In this document: piece by piece, positions 45,264 to 54,458 of the stretch
How the letters are laid out: each line of letters begins with the position of its first letter
How positions within the stretch are numbered: the stretch's first letter is position 1
Assembly: GCF_017798005.1 (NCBI RefSeq)
Contig: NZ_CP072548.1
Location: 496,001-560,000, forward strand
Length of the DNA: 64,000 nt
Direction of reading: 5' to 3'
Source of the DNA: Aggregatibacter sp. 2125159857
Lineage (GTDB): Bacteria > Pseudomonadota > Gammaproteobacteria > Enterobacterales > Pasteurellaceae
Position numbers and translations under genes: made by a program
The notes under the pieces: generated by a model
The model's database searches: none
Seen by the model: only the letters and a program-made list of their open reading frames with translations
What the model was told of the DNA's origin: nothing

Positions 45264-46283
45264 GTGGCTATTCTACATCAAAACATCCCGATTAGAGAAG
45301 AACAAAGTTGGTTAACCCATTTGGCAAATGGCGTTTCTGACCCGAAAATCTTATTGCAACACCTCGAACTCCCTCTCGAATCCTTCAAACAAGACATTGA
45401 AGCGCGCAAATTATTTGCCATGCGCGTGCCGCTGCCTTTTGTAGAAAAAATGGAAAAGGGCAATCCAAAGGATCCGTTGTTTTTACAAGTCATGTCTTCT
45501 GCGGATGAGTTTTTACAAGCCGAAGGATTTAGCAAAGATCCGTTGGAAGAACAAAAAGATAAAAACGTCGTCCCCAACATTTTGCACAAATACCATAATC
45601 GCTTGTTATTTATGGTAAAAGGCGGTTGTGCGGTAAATTGTCGCTATTGTTTCCGCCGTCATTTTCCTTATGAAGACAACAAAGGCACCAAGCAAAATTG
45701 GCAAAAAGCGTTGCAATATATTGCAGAACGTCCTGAAATTGAGGAAGTGATTTTTTCCGGTGGCGATCCGTTGATGGCAAAAGATCATGAGCTCGAGTGG
45801 CTGATAAAACACTTAGAAAACATACCGCACTTAAAGCGTCTGCGTATTCATTCCCGTTTACCGGTCGTCATTCCGCAACGGATAACCGATGAATTTTGTC
45901 GCCTTTTAACGCAAACCCGGTTGCAAAAAATTTTAGTCACCCACGTCAATCATGCCAATGAAATTGATGCAGACTTTGCCCATGCCATGGCGAAATTAAA
46001 AGATTGCGGCGTCGTTTTATTAAACCAATCGGTTTTACTCAAAAATGTGAATGATGACGCGCTAATTCTAAAAACATTGAGTGACTGCTTATTTTCAGTG
46101 GGCATTTTGCCTTATTATTTGCATTTGTTAGATAAAGTGGAAGGCGCAACGCATTTTTATCTTAATGACGCCCAAGCACTGAAAATTTATAAAGAGCTAC
46201 AACGCATTAGCTCCGGCTATTTGGTGCCGAAACTTGCCCGTGAAATCGGTGGAGAACCGAATAAAACTTTATATTCGTCTTGA
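45264..46283 (+). CDS. epmB: EF-P (R)-beta-lysine pathway lysine 2,3-aminomutase
   Basis: A 339-residue radical-SAM/PLP enzyme that turns lysine into (R)-beta-lysine for modification of EF-P. The cluster motif is CAVNCRYCFRRHFPYED (C-x3-C-x2-C), with SGGDPL following and the PLP lysine in the C-terminal RISSGYLVPKLAREIGGEPNK segment. The start is GTG (45264); no strong ribosome site is visible, but residue similarity to EpmB holds from the very N-terminus. Divergent from efp, its substrate gene. Confidence 0.94.
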   Translation: MAILHQNIPIREEQSWLTHLANGVSDPKILLQHLELPLESFKQDIEARKLFAMRVPLPFVEKMEKGNPKDPLFLQVMSSADEFLQAEGFSKDPLEEQKDKNVVPNILHKYHNRLLFMVKGGCAVNCRYCFRRHFPYEDNKGTKQNWQKALQYIAERPEIEEVIFSGGDPLMAKDHELEWLIKHLENIPHLKRLRIHSRLPVVIPQRITDEFCRLLTQTRLQKILVTHVNHANEIDADFAHAMAKLKDCGVVLLNQSVLLKNVNDDALILKTLSDCLFSVGILPYYLHLLDKVEGATHFYLNDAQALKIYKELQRISSGYLVPKLAREIGGEPNKTLYSS

Positions 46284-46448
46284 GAAGACGGTATCAAAAA
46301 AGGAAAAGATGCTTTAAAATAGGCAAGATTTTTTATGGATAAATTATGACGTAACAGATTCGGTTAGGTGGTTTTTCATAAGATGAAAAACACGCTCAAA
46401 AATAACCGCACTTTACGGGTTATTGTATTATTTAATTAGAGGTATATC

Positions 46449-47645
46449 GTGGATTCTGAACAAAGAAACCTTGGAAATCAAAATAACTTAGCCGATTCGG
46501 CTCAAAATGAATTAGATTTAGGATTAAACAAAATGGAACCTATTACACCGAAGAAAGCCATCGGCAACGAGCCATCTTTACTGGAAAGAGCAAAAACACT
46601 TTTTAATAAAAAGCCTCAAACCGCAGTAGAACGTAAAGAACCCACATTACGGGATTTTTCCACCGCACCGAATACGAGTGAGGAAGCCTTTGTTCCCTCA
46701 ACTGCACCGGAAGAACATCATGTGGCGGCAGATCCGATAGTGGCCGAAGAGGTGTTATCTGCTACAACGGAATCCTCGGTGACCGAAGAAAATAGTGTCA
46801 AAGCAACGGCTTCTCAAGCGGTTTCTGCGCCTAAAGCAACATTAGCTTCACCTGAAAATTGGAAGATTTTGAGCATATTGCCACAAAAACATCGTCGTAT
46901 TTTTGTCGCACTTTGTATATTGTTGCTTCTGCTTCTTTTTATCCTTTTAATGAAGCCAAGTTCTGAAACCGTGCAATCTTTCGAACAACAAAATAGCAAT
47001 AATATTCCCATTCAGTTCCAGCAGTTAGATCAAACGCAGGAAAATGAAGCCACCGTGTTAGATGCACAGACCGCCTCATCGCCAAGTTCATTAGAAATTA
47101 CCCAGCCGAATATTACAACAAATACAAACAGTGAGGCAGCGGTTGCGGAGAACAAAGGTGCTGAAACCAATACGCCAAAAGCGGAAACCCCTGTGCGTAC
47201 TGAGGCAGTTAAACCTCATGTGGCTCAACATGTAGCGAAAAAGGTTGAAACGGAAAGTGTTCGCGAAGAAAAAGCACCGGCTAAGCCGCAACCTGTCGTT
47301 CAAAATAAACCGCAAGTCAAACCACAGGCACCGAAACGTGTTATTGAAGTTGTCGAGGCAAAATCGGCAGTGCGTCCGGCTGCTGCAACAGCGGTTACCG
47401 GCAAGAATCTTGTTGTGCCTCAAGGCGTATCACTCATGCAGGTGTTCCGTGATAACAATTTACAAATTGCCGATGTTAATGCTATGACGAAAGCAAACGG
47501 TGCGGGCAATGTGCTCAGTAGCTTCAAACCTGGCGATCAAGTTCAGGTATTACTGAATGCGCAAGGTCGTGTGACGGAGTTACGTTTATCCAATGGCGGA
47601 CATTTTATTCGACAGGCAGACGGTAGCTATACTTTTAAGAAATAG
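46449..47645 (+). CDS. oapA: Opacity-associated protein OapA
   Basis: A 398-residue envelope protein. A cytoplasmic N-terminus (with LLERAKTLFNKKP) is followed by a long acidic/Ala-rich stretch, a transmembrane segment FVALCILLLLLLFILLM near residues 153-170, an Ala/Pro/Lys-rich periplasmic linker, and a C-terminal OapA/LysM-like domain (about 320-398: VVPQGVSLMQVFRDNN, SSFKPGDQVQVLLN). In Haemophilus OapA is needed for transparent colonies and nasopharyngeal colonisation. The start is GTG at 46449 with GAGG upstream. It is followed 65 bases later by oapB. Confidence 0.9.
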   Translation: MDSEQRNLGNQNNLADSAQNELDLGLNKMEPITPKKAIGNEPSLLERAKTLFNKKPQTAVERKEPTLRDFSTAPNTSEEAFVPSTAPEEHHVAADPIVAEEVLSATTESSVTEENSVKATASQAVSAPKATLASPENWKILSILPQKHRRIFVALCILLLLLLFILLMKPSSETVQSFEQQNSNNIPIQFQQLDQTQENEATVLDAQTASSPSSLEITQPNITTNTNSEAAVAENKGAETNTPKAETPVRTEAVKPHVAQHVAKKVETESVREEKAPAKPQPVVQNKPQVKPQAPKRVIEVVEAKSAVRPAAATAVTGKNLVVPQGVSLMQVFRDNNLQIADVNAMTKANGAGNVLSSFKPGDQVQVLLNAQGRVTELRLSNGGHFIRQADGSYTFKK

Positions 47646-47710
47646 ATCCATAAAACTTGATAGGCATAGTCATGGCATTATGCCTATCTGCTTTTTAAAA
47701 GGAGAAGATC

Positions 47711-48091
47711 ATGCTAAAAGCGGGCTTGATGTTATTGACTATTTTGGGATTAATCGGATGCGTAACAAAACCGGTAGTTGCCACGAAAACAGATAAAAAA
47801 CCGACGCCAACGGCATTACAAAAATCGACTCAAAAGGGAACGGCAGTAGAGTATTTATGTAAAGATAATAAAGTCGTTCGTGTGACTAAACATTCCCGAA
47901 AGAATAAAAAAGGCACTCAAACATCAATTGCGGTGACATTTGATGGTGTGACGCAAAAACTTACGCCAAGTATCGCTGAGAACGGCAGAAATTATTCCAA
48001 TATTCATTGGGTTTGGCTGGAACGTAAAGAGACTAATACACTTAAGACTAGCCTTGGGGAAGTGCTGGCGGAACAGTGCGTGCCTCGCTGA
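47711..48091 (+). CDS. oapB: Opacity-associated lipoprotein OapB
   Basis: A 126-residue lipoprotein with lipobox LIGC near residue 17. The mature part has YLCKDNKVVRVTK, SIAVTFDGVTQKL and LAEQCV, a beta-rich fold with two cysteines that resembles lysozyme-inhibitor (MliC-like) domains. In Haemophilus oapB follows oapA and is required with it for colony opacity. AGGAGA precedes the ATG. The OapB name rests mainly on position and general similarity; a lysozyme-inhibitor role is an inference. Confidence 0.8.
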   Translation: MLKAGLMLLTILGLIGCVTKPVVATKTDKKPTPTALQKSTQKGTAVEYLCKDNKVVRVTKHSRKNKKGTQTSIAVTFDGVTQKLTPSIAENGRNYSNIHWVWLERKETNTLKTSLGEVLAEQCVPR

Positions 48092-48122
48092 TTATCTTAT
48101 TATCGCCAGCGCAATTTGCATT

Positions 48123-48833
48123 TTATTCTAAGGTTCCACAAAAACGGTAACCTTCACCATGGATGGTGGCGATAATTTCCGGTGTGTCGTGATGATCCTC
48201 GAAATGCTTACGAATACGGCGAATCGTCACATCGACAGTCCGATCTTGCGGTTTGAGTTCACGACCGGTCATTTTTTTCAATAACTCTTCACGGGTCTGA
48301 ATTTTGCCCGGATTTTCGCAGAAATGTAACATGGCACGAAATTCACTACGAGGCAGTTTACGTTCTTCACCTTCCGGTGTAATCAAAGTACGACTGTTTA
48401 AATCCAACGTCCAACCGTTAAATTTATACTGTTCAACATGATGCGCACGTTGATTTTCTTGCATGGTGCGTTGCAATAGATTACGCGCACGAATAGTGAG
48501 TTCACGCGGATTGAATGGCTTAGTGATGTAATCATCAGCACCGATTTCTAACCCGAGAATTTTATCCACTTCATTATCACGCCCCGTTAAAAACATTAAG
48601 GCAATATCGGCATTTTCACGTAATTCACGCGCCAACATTAATCCGTTTTTCCCCGGCAGATTAATATCCATAATCACCAAATGAATGATTTCCGTTTCTA
48701 AAATTTGGTGCATCTGAAGCCCATCAGAGGCTTCAAAAACATCATACCCTTCCGCTTGAAAAATGCTTTTTAATGTATTTCGGGTAATCGTTTCGTCTTC
48801 AACAATTAAAATTTGTGGTGTTTGCATGGGCAA
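48123..48833 (-). CDS. arcA: Aerobic respiration response regulator ArcA
   Basis: A 236-residue OmpR-family regulator. Receiver domain with [12 protein letters not shown] (acidic pocket), phospho-Asp in [12 protein letters not shown] near residue 54, and [10 protein letters not shown] with the conserved Lys. C-terminal winged helix ends in [13 protein letters not shown] and GEGYRF. With the kinase ArcB (not here) it represses aerobic metabolism at low oxygen, and in Haemophilus affects serum resistance and haem use. It is monocistronic, with about 260 bases upstream. Confidence 0.96.
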   Translation of the reverse strand: MPMQTPQILIVEDETITRNTLKSIFQAEGYDVFEASDGLQMHQILETEIIHLVIMDINLPGKNGLMLARELRENADIALMFLTGRDNEVDKILGLEIGADDYITKPFNPRELTIRARNLLQRTMQENQRAHHVEQYKFNGWTLDLNSRTLITPEGEERKLPRSEFRAMLHFCENPGKIQTREELLKKMTGRELKPQDRTVDVTIRRIRKHFEDHHDTPEIIATIHGEGYRFCGTLE

Positions 48834-49005
48834 ATCCTTTATTTGCCTGATGAGAGTTTTATCATGAGGCGATGAAAAATAAATCCAATTTTATTTTATA
48901 GTTGCAACATTATCGTAACAATGAAAAATACAACATAATCAGTATTAGCGTTTAATTCTATGATCTACGTCATGAAATTGGCAAGGCTTAATCGGCTTTC
49001 TACTA

Positions 49006-49045
49006 AAATAAAAAATCCTCCGATAGCCTGAATACCCTCGGAGGA
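49006..49045 (-). terminator. Terminator of rpmE2-rpmJ2
   Basis: On the minus strand TCCTCCGA (49045-49038) pairs with TCGGAGGA (49023-49016), followed by TTTTTTATTTT. Confidence 0.85.
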
Positions 49046-49093
49046 TAAAGTGAGCATTTGCTCAATATTTACACACAAAATAATAATGATTTT

Positions 49094-49234
49094 TTAACGT
49101 TTCTTTTTCCCGCCTTGGCGTGCTTTGAAACGAGGATTTTCTTTACAAATCACATACACCACGCCATGACGACGCACAACTTTACAACCAGGATGACGTG
49201 TTTTAGCGGTTTTTAATGAAGATAATACTTGCAT
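49094..49234 (-). CDS. rpmJ2: Ribosomal protein L36, type B (zinc-independent)
   Basis: A 46-residue protein. [19 protein letters not shown] starts it, then [19 protein letters not shown]. It keeps only two cysteines and lacks the full C-x2-C zinc knuckle, defining the C-minus paralogue (YkgO). Such copies replace the zinc form when zinc is scarce. It follows rpmE2 by 10 bases on the same strand. Confidence 0.93.
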   Translation of the reverse strand: MQVLSSLKTAKTRHPGCKVVRRHGVVYVICKENPRFKARQGGKKKR

Positions 49235-49244
49235 TTTAGCGTCC

Positions 49245-49511
49245 TTATTTTGATTTTAATGAACCGAATTTGCCGTAACGACTAGCAAATTCGCTAGCAC
49301 GGCCTTCGCTGGCAATTTGTCTTGTTTTGCCGGTGTAAAATGGGTGTGAGGCGGAGGATGTATCGCACATAAACACTGGATATTCGTTACCGTCTTCCCA
49401 TTTCATGGTCGTGGTGGTACGTGCACAAGAACGAATTAAAAAGCCTTGTTTGGCGTTGGAGTCATAAAAAAGCACAGTGCGATAATTTTCAGGATGGATA
49501 CCTTTTTTCAT
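49245..49511 (-). CDS. rpmE2: Ribosomal protein L31, type B (zinc-independent)
   Basis: An 88-residue L31 paralogue. [17 protein letters not shown] is the type B start; the CxxC zinc pair of type A is missing, while [22 protein letters not shown] is conserved. It heads an operon with rpmJ2. In many bacteria this pair is repressed by Zur, but I could not find a convincing Zur box before it. The upstream region has a TTATTTTT/AAAAATAA dyad. Confidence 0.96.
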   Translation of the reverse strand: MKKGIHPENYRTVLFYDSNAKQGFLIRSCARTTTTMKWEDGNEYPVFMCDTSSASHPFYTGKTRQIASEGRASEFASRYGKFGSLKSK

Positions 49512-49717
49512 TTGCTTAAAACCTTATTTTTTAGTGAAAAATAACAATGTGCGCTATCCTACACCAAAACATTTTTTCACGCAAACTTATTTTTAATAAA
49601 AAAATAAGAGGCAAAAACTGAGATGTACTGTATCAATTTAGCTAAAATTCGAGCTTTTCATCAGAAATTTTCAATCACTTAATTTTTATCGAAAAATGGA
49701 AATTTTTTTGACCGCAC

Positions 49718-50278
49718 TTAATAATGACGAAATTCGGGCGGTTGATAGTCAGCAATAAATTGTTCAATTTCTGCAAAATCCTCACTAAACAACAATTTTT
49801 GGAATGCGTCCTCGGTGAGAAAACCGGTTTCGACCATACGTTGGTACAGGGCTTTTAAAGGATCATAGAAGCCATTTTTATTGAATAAAATGCAAGGATG
49901 GGGATTTTTTCCGATTCTTGCCCAAGAATAAACTTCGGCGATTTCTTCTAATGTACCGGCACCACCGGGTAAGGCAATACAGGCATCGGCTAATTTGAGC
50001 ATATTGGCTTTTCTTTCTGCCATCGAATCCACCACCATGAGCTCCGTGCAACCGGTGTGTATCGGCTCTCGAGCCTGTAAAAAGGTGGGCATAATGCCGA
50101 TGACTCTGCCACCGTGGGATAATACCGTATCGGCCAACAATCCCATCAAACCGATTTTCCCACCACCATAAACCAAGGTGTGTTGTTTTTGTGCAATCCA
50201 TTGTCCCATGGCTATCGTTGCTTGTTGGTATTCGGGCTGATTACCTAAACTTGCGCCGCAATAAACTGTAATGTGCAT
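49718..50278 (-). CDS. LOG-family nucleoside monophosphate phosphoribohydrolase-like protein
   Basis: A 186-residue Rossmann protein of the LOG (TIGR00730) family. VYCGASLGNQPEYQ, VYGGGKIGLMG, and the signature PGGAGTLEEIAE with catalytic Arg in MAERKANM are visible. Plant members release cytokinin from its nucleotide, while bacterial members cleave AMP to adenine and ribose 5-phosphate. The physiological role here is unknown. It stands alone, divergent from dsbD. Confidence 0.88.
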   Translation of the reverse strand: MHITVYCGASLGNQPEYQQATIAMGQWIAQKQHTLVYGGGKIGLMGLLADTVLSHGGRVIGIMPTFLQAREPIHTGCTELMVVDSMAERKANMLKLADACIALPGGAGTLEEIAEVYSWARIGKNPHPCILFNKNGFYDPLKALYQRMVETGFLTEDAFQKLLFSEDFAEIEQFIADYQPPEFRHY

Positions 50279-50426
50279 TTTTTCATCCTATTTTTTGCTT
50301 GATGTCGATCCTGACAATCTATTTTACCGTTTGTAGTAATTGATTTTAGAGAGAATATTTTACAACAAAATCCTTGTTGTAATGCTAGAATGAAGCCCAT
50401 TTTTATTTAGGATAACGTGCGATTTT

Positions 50427-52220
50427 ATGATGAAAAAACTGTTTATTTTCTTAGTCTGTTGCTTGACTGCCATGGCCGCGCAAGCAGATTTATTTAATAA
50501 TAAGACTAAATTCTTACCGGTAGATCAGGCTTTCCAGCTGGATGTGCAACGGTCTGACGCTGGCGTGTCGATGCAGTGGCAAATTGCGGAAAATTACTAT
50601 TTATATCAAGATAAATTGGCATTTTCCCTCAATGGCAAGCCCGTTGAAAATGCACCGCAATTTCTTTCTTCTGCAGAACAATATGAAGATCCTTACTTTG
50701 GATTAGTCACTATTTTCAAACATGACCTTAATTTGACGTTGCCGTTAAAAGATCCTCAGCCACAGGATCTGCTGGAGGTGACTTATCAAGGTTGTGCGAA
50801 AGGGTTTTGCTATCCGCCGGAAACCAAACAATTCCAAATCGGTGATCTTTCGTCAAATGTTTCTGCCAGTCACGAGGTACAAAATGGTGCAGAGACGCAT
50901 CAGACATCGCAAAGTGCGGTGGAAAATGCCAACGTTTTTTCATCACAACAAAATCAACTGGCAGAGAGTCTGTCGCAAAGTAAATACGCCATGTTGTGGT
51001 TTTTTGTCTTAGGTATCGGATTGGCCTTTACGCCTTGCGTGCTGCCGATGTTGCCGTTGCTTTCTGCCATTGTCATCGGCGGTCGGAAAGAAGAGACCGG
51101 CAACTGGCGCGCACTTGCGCTTAGTTTTGTGTATGTACAAGGCATGGCATTAACCTATACTTTACTCGGTTTGGTGGTCGTGCTGATTGGCTTGCCGTTC
51201 CAAATTGCCCTGCAAAGTCCTTATGTCCTGATTGGGCTTTCCGTCGTCTTCGTATTATTGGCGTTGTCCATGTTTGGCGTATTCACATTACAGCTGCCCT
51301 CGTCTTTGCAAACTAAACTTACGCAATTTAGCCAACAACAAAAAAGCGGCGCCTTTTTCGGGGTGTTTGTCATGGGAGCGATTGCCGGCTTAGTGGCATC
51401 TCCTTGCACCTCCGCGCCCTTATCCGGTGCATTGCTTTATGTGGCGCAATCCGGTGATTTCGTCATCGGCGCATTGACCCTTTATTTATTGGCGCTAGGC
51501 ATGGGCTTGCCGCTCATATTAATTACCGTATTCGGCAATAAAATCCTACCGAAATCCGGGGCTTGGATGGAAAACGTGAAAACCGCGTTTGGTTTTGTCA
51601 TGTTGGCGTTACCGATTTTCCTGATTTCGCGCATTATTCCAAGCATGTGGGAACCGCGTTTATGGGCATTACTTGGCGTGAGTTTCTTCATTTGGTTGGC
51701 CACACAGATGCGTTCAAACGGTATTGGTTTATTCTTCCGTATTGTGTTCTTTGTCGCCGCCATGGTTTCGGCACAACCATTACAAAATTGGGTGTGGCAA
51801 GATAACGCCGCAACTTCACAAGCCGCGAATGCCCAAAGTGCGGTCAAAAATTCGCTCGTTTTTCAACAAATTTCCAATTATGACGAATTGCAAGCGGTGC
51901 TAAAACAGCATCCGAATAAAATGGCGATGTTGGATTTATATGCCGATTGGTGCGTTGCCTGTAAGGAATTTGAACATAAAACCTTTGCAGATCCGCAAGT
52001 GCAAAGCGCGTTGAGTGATGTTTTGTTGTTAAGAGTGGATATGACAAATAACAGCGAATCTAACCGCACTTTAATGAAAGCACTTGCGGTAACGGGTTTG
52101 CCTACGATTATTTTCTTTAATCAACAGGGCGAAGAAATTCAAGCGCAACGGATTACCGGTTTTTTACCTGCGGAAGCCTTTATGGCAACGTTAAACACCG
52201 CGAAAAGTATAAATTATTAA
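50427..52220 (+). CDS. dsbD: Thiol:disulfide interchange protein DsbD
   Basis: A 597-residue inner-membrane electron relay. After a signal peptide (cleaved near AQA-D) comes a periplasmic immunoglobulin-like domain whose catalytic Cys pair lies in YQGCAKGFCYPP. Eight membrane helices follow (about 190-440), with the second pair in FTPCVLPMLP and VASPCTSAPL. A C-terminal thioredoxin domain carries DWCVACK. It carries reducing power from thioredoxin to periplasmic DsbC and cytochrome maturation. Start is ATG 50427 or the adjacent ATG 50430. Confidence 0.95.
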   Translation: MMKKLFIFLVCCLTAMAAQADLFNNKTKFLPVDQAFQLDVQRSDAGVSMQWQIAENYYLYQDKLAFSLNGKPVENAPQFLSSAEQYEDPYFGLVTIFKHDLNLTLPLKDPQPQDLLEVTYQGCAKGFCYPPETKQFQIGDLSSNVSASHEVQNGAETHQTSQSAVENANVFSSQQNQLAESLSQSKYAMLWFFVLGIGLAFTPCVLPMLPLLSAIVIGGRKEETGNWRALALSFVYVQGMALTYTLLGLVVVLIGLPFQIALQSPYVLIGLSVVFVLLALSMFGVFTLQLPSSLQTKLTQFSQQQKSGAFFGVFVMGAIAGLVASPCTSAPLSGALLYVAQSGDFVIGALTLYLLALGMGLPLILITVFGNKILPKSGAWMENVKTAFGFVMLALPIFLISRIIPSMWEPRLWALLGVSFFIWLATQMRSNGIGLFFRIVFFVAAMVSAQPLQNWVWQDNAATSQAANAQSAVKNSLVFQQISNYDELQAVLKQHPNKMAMLDLYADWCVACKEFEHKTFADPQVQSALSDVLLLRVDMTNNSESNRTLMKALAVTGLPTIIFFNQQGEEIQAQRITGFLPAEAFMATLNTAKSINY

Positions 52221-52324
52221 CAAATTGGAAATAATCCTTTTCTATTTGAAGTATTTTTTTCATTTTCCGTTGTGTTAGCATACGCCACCTCACTAACACA
52301 CTCCAATTTATAGAAGGAAAATTT

Positions 52325-52723
52325 ATGTTTTTAGACAAATATCGTCATTATGTTTTAGGTTTATTACGCATCGTTTTGGGCTATGCTTTTGTTTTACACG
52401 GCACCGCGAAGTTTTGGGAATTCCCGATGTCCATGACCGGTGGAAACGGTTCTGTAGAACTTGCCTCGTTAATGGGCGTGGGGGGTGTGATTGAATTGGT
52501 CTTTGGTATTTTATTTATCTTAGGCTTATTGACCCGCCTTTCAGCCTTTATTTTGAGTGGTCAAATGGCCGTGGCGTATTTCATGTTCCACGCACCGAAA
52601 GGTGTGCTTTTCCCGCTAATGAATGGTGGTGAAGCAGCAGTATTGTATTGTTTTATCTTCTTCTATTTTGTTTTTGCCGGTGCAGGCGCTTTCGCATTAG
52701 ATAATAAAATGGCGAAAAAATAA
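52325..52723 (+). CDS. DoxX-family membrane protein
   Basis: A 132-residue protein with four hydrophobic segments, including LLRIVLGYAFVLHGTAKFW at the N-terminus, the DoxX/DoxD signature with the HG-x-AK pattern, and GGVIELVFGILFILGL. Members have been linked to redox and respiration-related complexes, but this one's role is unknown. It is preceded by a good GAAGGA site and followed by the REP array. Confidence 0.85.
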   Translation: MFLDKYRHYVLGLLRIVLGYAFVLHGTAKFWEFPMSMTGGNGSVELASLMGVGGVIELVFGILFILGLLTRLSAFILSGQMAVAYFMFHAPKGVLFPLMNGGEAAVLYCFIFFYFVFAGAGAFALDNKMAKK

Positions 52724-52765
52724 GACATTGTTATTAACTTCGATGCGTCACTCACGATTTCGTGC

Positions 52766-53036
52766 GTAGCGTGCATCTTGATGCACGAATGGTTGACCTC
52801 GATGTGTAATTCACGATTTCGTACGTAGCGTGCAACTTGTTGCACGAATGATTAACCTCGATGCGTAATTCACGATTTCGTACGTAGCGTGCAACTTGTT
52901 GCACGAATGATTAACCTCGATGCGTAATTTATGATTTCGTGCGTAGCGTGCATCTTGATGCACGACCAAACCACGCACGGAGCGTTATTTACCCCTTTCG
53001 GAGATTCACGATTTCGTGCAACACGTTGCACGCTAC
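52766..53036. repeat. Tandem REP/BIME array with 59-bp period
   Basis: GTAG occurs at 52766, 52825, 52884 and 52943, spaced exactly 59 bases, each heading the hairpin CGTGCA...TGCACG (loop TCTTGA in units one and four; ACTTGT in two and three, compensated by A/T changes in the stem). Spacer sequences between units are almost identical. The array ends with an inverted unit whose tail is CTAC (53033-53036). The last direct and inverted units together (94 bases) match the element at 11949-12042. Confidence 0.92.
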
Positions 53037-53087
53037 GATTCTAAAAATCTTCCGAAAAAATGACCGCACTTTATGCCAAACAAAGAC

Positions 53088-53116
53088 CCCCGAATGGATA
53101 TTCGAGGCTTTTTCTT
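53088..53116 (+). terminator. Hairpin between doxX and alaA
   Basis: CCCCGAAT pairs with ATTCGAGG (one mismatch) over a four-base loop, followed by CTTTTTCTTT. It may act in both directions. Confidence 0.65.
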
Positions 53117-53126
53117 TGGGAAGACA

Positions 53127-54341
53127 TTATTGATGATAATGCGACAAGAACCGCGCAAATTTGCCTAAAGCTTCTTCAATTTGATGAACATACGGCAATG
53201 TTACGATGCGGAAGTGATCCGGTGAATGCCAGTTAAAACCACGACCATGCACCAATAAGACTTTTTCCTGCGCTAATAAATCAAACACCATTTTTTCATC
53301 GTCATACATATTAAATTTTTTGATGTCGATTTTCGGGAACATATACAACGCCCCCATCGGCTTCGTACAACTAATTCCCGGAATTTGATTGAGCAATTCA
53401 TAGGCTTTGTTGCGTTGTTCTAACAAGCGTCCGCCCGGCAAAATGAATTCGTTAATGCTTTGATAGCCGCCAAGTGCGGTCTGAATCGCATGTTGCATTG
53501 GCACATTGGCACATAAACGCATAGATGCCAACATATCCAAACCTTCGATGTACCCTTTGGCGTGTTTTTTTGGTCCATTTAAAATCATCCAACCTTGGCG
53601 GAAACCGGCAACACGATAAGCTTTGGATAAGCCGTTAAACGTGACCGTCAATAAATCCGGTGCTAATGCGGCAATATGGTGATGTACCGCACCATCGTAT
53701 AAAATTTTGTCGTAAATCTCATCGGCAAAAATGATTAAATTATTCTGACGTGCCACTTCAACGATGTCTAACAACAATTCTTTGCTGTAAACCGCACCGG
53801 TCGGGTTATTCGGATTAATAATCACAATGGCTTTCGTGCGTGAGGTGACTTTACTTTTAATGTCTTCCACATCAGGGAACCAATCCGCCTGTTCATCACA
53901 CAAATAATGTACCGCTTTACCGCCCGCCAATGTTGCCGCAGCGGTCCATAATGGGTAATCCGGCATAGGAATTAACACTTCATCACCGTCATTCAACAAT
54001 GCTTGCATCGCCATCGTAATCAACTCTGATACACCATTTCCGATGTAAACATCGTTCACTGTGACGCTACGAATATCTTTCGATTGATAATATTGCACAA
54101 TGGCTTTGCGGGCAGAATAAAGCCCTTTGGAATCGCAATAACCTTGGGCTGAAGGAAGATTGCGTAAGACATCAACGAGAATTTCATCAGGCGCTTCAAA
54201 ACCAAAAGGCGCGGGATTACCGATATTCAGTTTTAAAATTTTATGCCCTTCTTCTTCAAGGCGTAGTGCCTCTTTATGCACGGGTCCGCGAATATCGTAA
54301 CAAACGTGCTCTAATTTATCTGATTTGGGAAAGCGTTCCAT
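53127..54341 (-). CDS. alaA: Alanine-synthesising aminotransferase AlaA
   Basis: A 404-residue fold-type I PLP transaminase. NPNNPTGAVYS, ADEIYDKI and the PLP lysine in FNGLSKAYRVAGFRQGW are clear. The N-terminus KSDKLEHVCYDIRGPVHKEA and length mark the YfbQ/AlaA group, which moves the amino group from glutamate to pyruvate. It is divergent from menF, an order I know from Haemophilus. Confidence 0.92.
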   Translation of the reverse strand: MERFPKSDKLEHVCYDIRGPVHKEALRLEEEGHKILKLNIGNPAPFGFEAPDEILVDVLRNLPSAQGYCDSKGLYSARKAIVQYYQSKDIRSVTVNDVYIGNGVSELITMAMQALLNDGDEVLIPMPDYPLWTAAATLAGGKAVHYLCDEQADWFPDVEDIKSKVTSRTKAIVIINPNNPTGAVYSKELLLDIVEVARQNNLIIFADEIYDKILYDGAVHHHIAALAPDLLTVTFNGLSKAYRVAGFRQGWMILNGPKKHAKGYIEGLDMLASMRLCANVPMQHAIQTALGGYQSINEFILPGGRLLEQRNKAYELLNQIPGISCTKPMGALYMFPKIDIKKFNMYDDEKMVFDLLAQEKVLLVHGRGFNWHSPDHFRIVTLPYVHQIEEALGKFARFLSHYHQ

Positions 54342-54458
54342 AGTTTTGACCTTGAGTAATTAAGAAATGAAATATTTTGTGAAAAATTCCCGTAAAGTGC
54401 GGTAGAATTGCGGTTCATTTTTAACTTATTTTCCCGTTAAAGACAATGCTTTTTCAAA

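Larger units (their letters stand above)
52724..53126. other. Intergenic region doxX-alaA
   Basis: 403 bases holding the GTAG REP array (52766-53036), one uptake signal (near 53063) and a terminator hairpin at 53088. I see no open frame with a ribosome site. Confidence 0.8.

Noticed and set aside
48959..48974. FNR-like ATGATCTACGTCAT upstream of arcA
   Set aside because: The second half-site matches only weakly, so I do not call it.
49512..49560. Zur box before rpmE2
   Set aside because: The A/T dyad there lacks the GTTATA-type core of known Zur sites.
52766..53036. CRISPR array
   Set aside because: The 59-base spacing is regular, but the spacers between hairpins are nearly identical rather than unique, and no cas gene is near.
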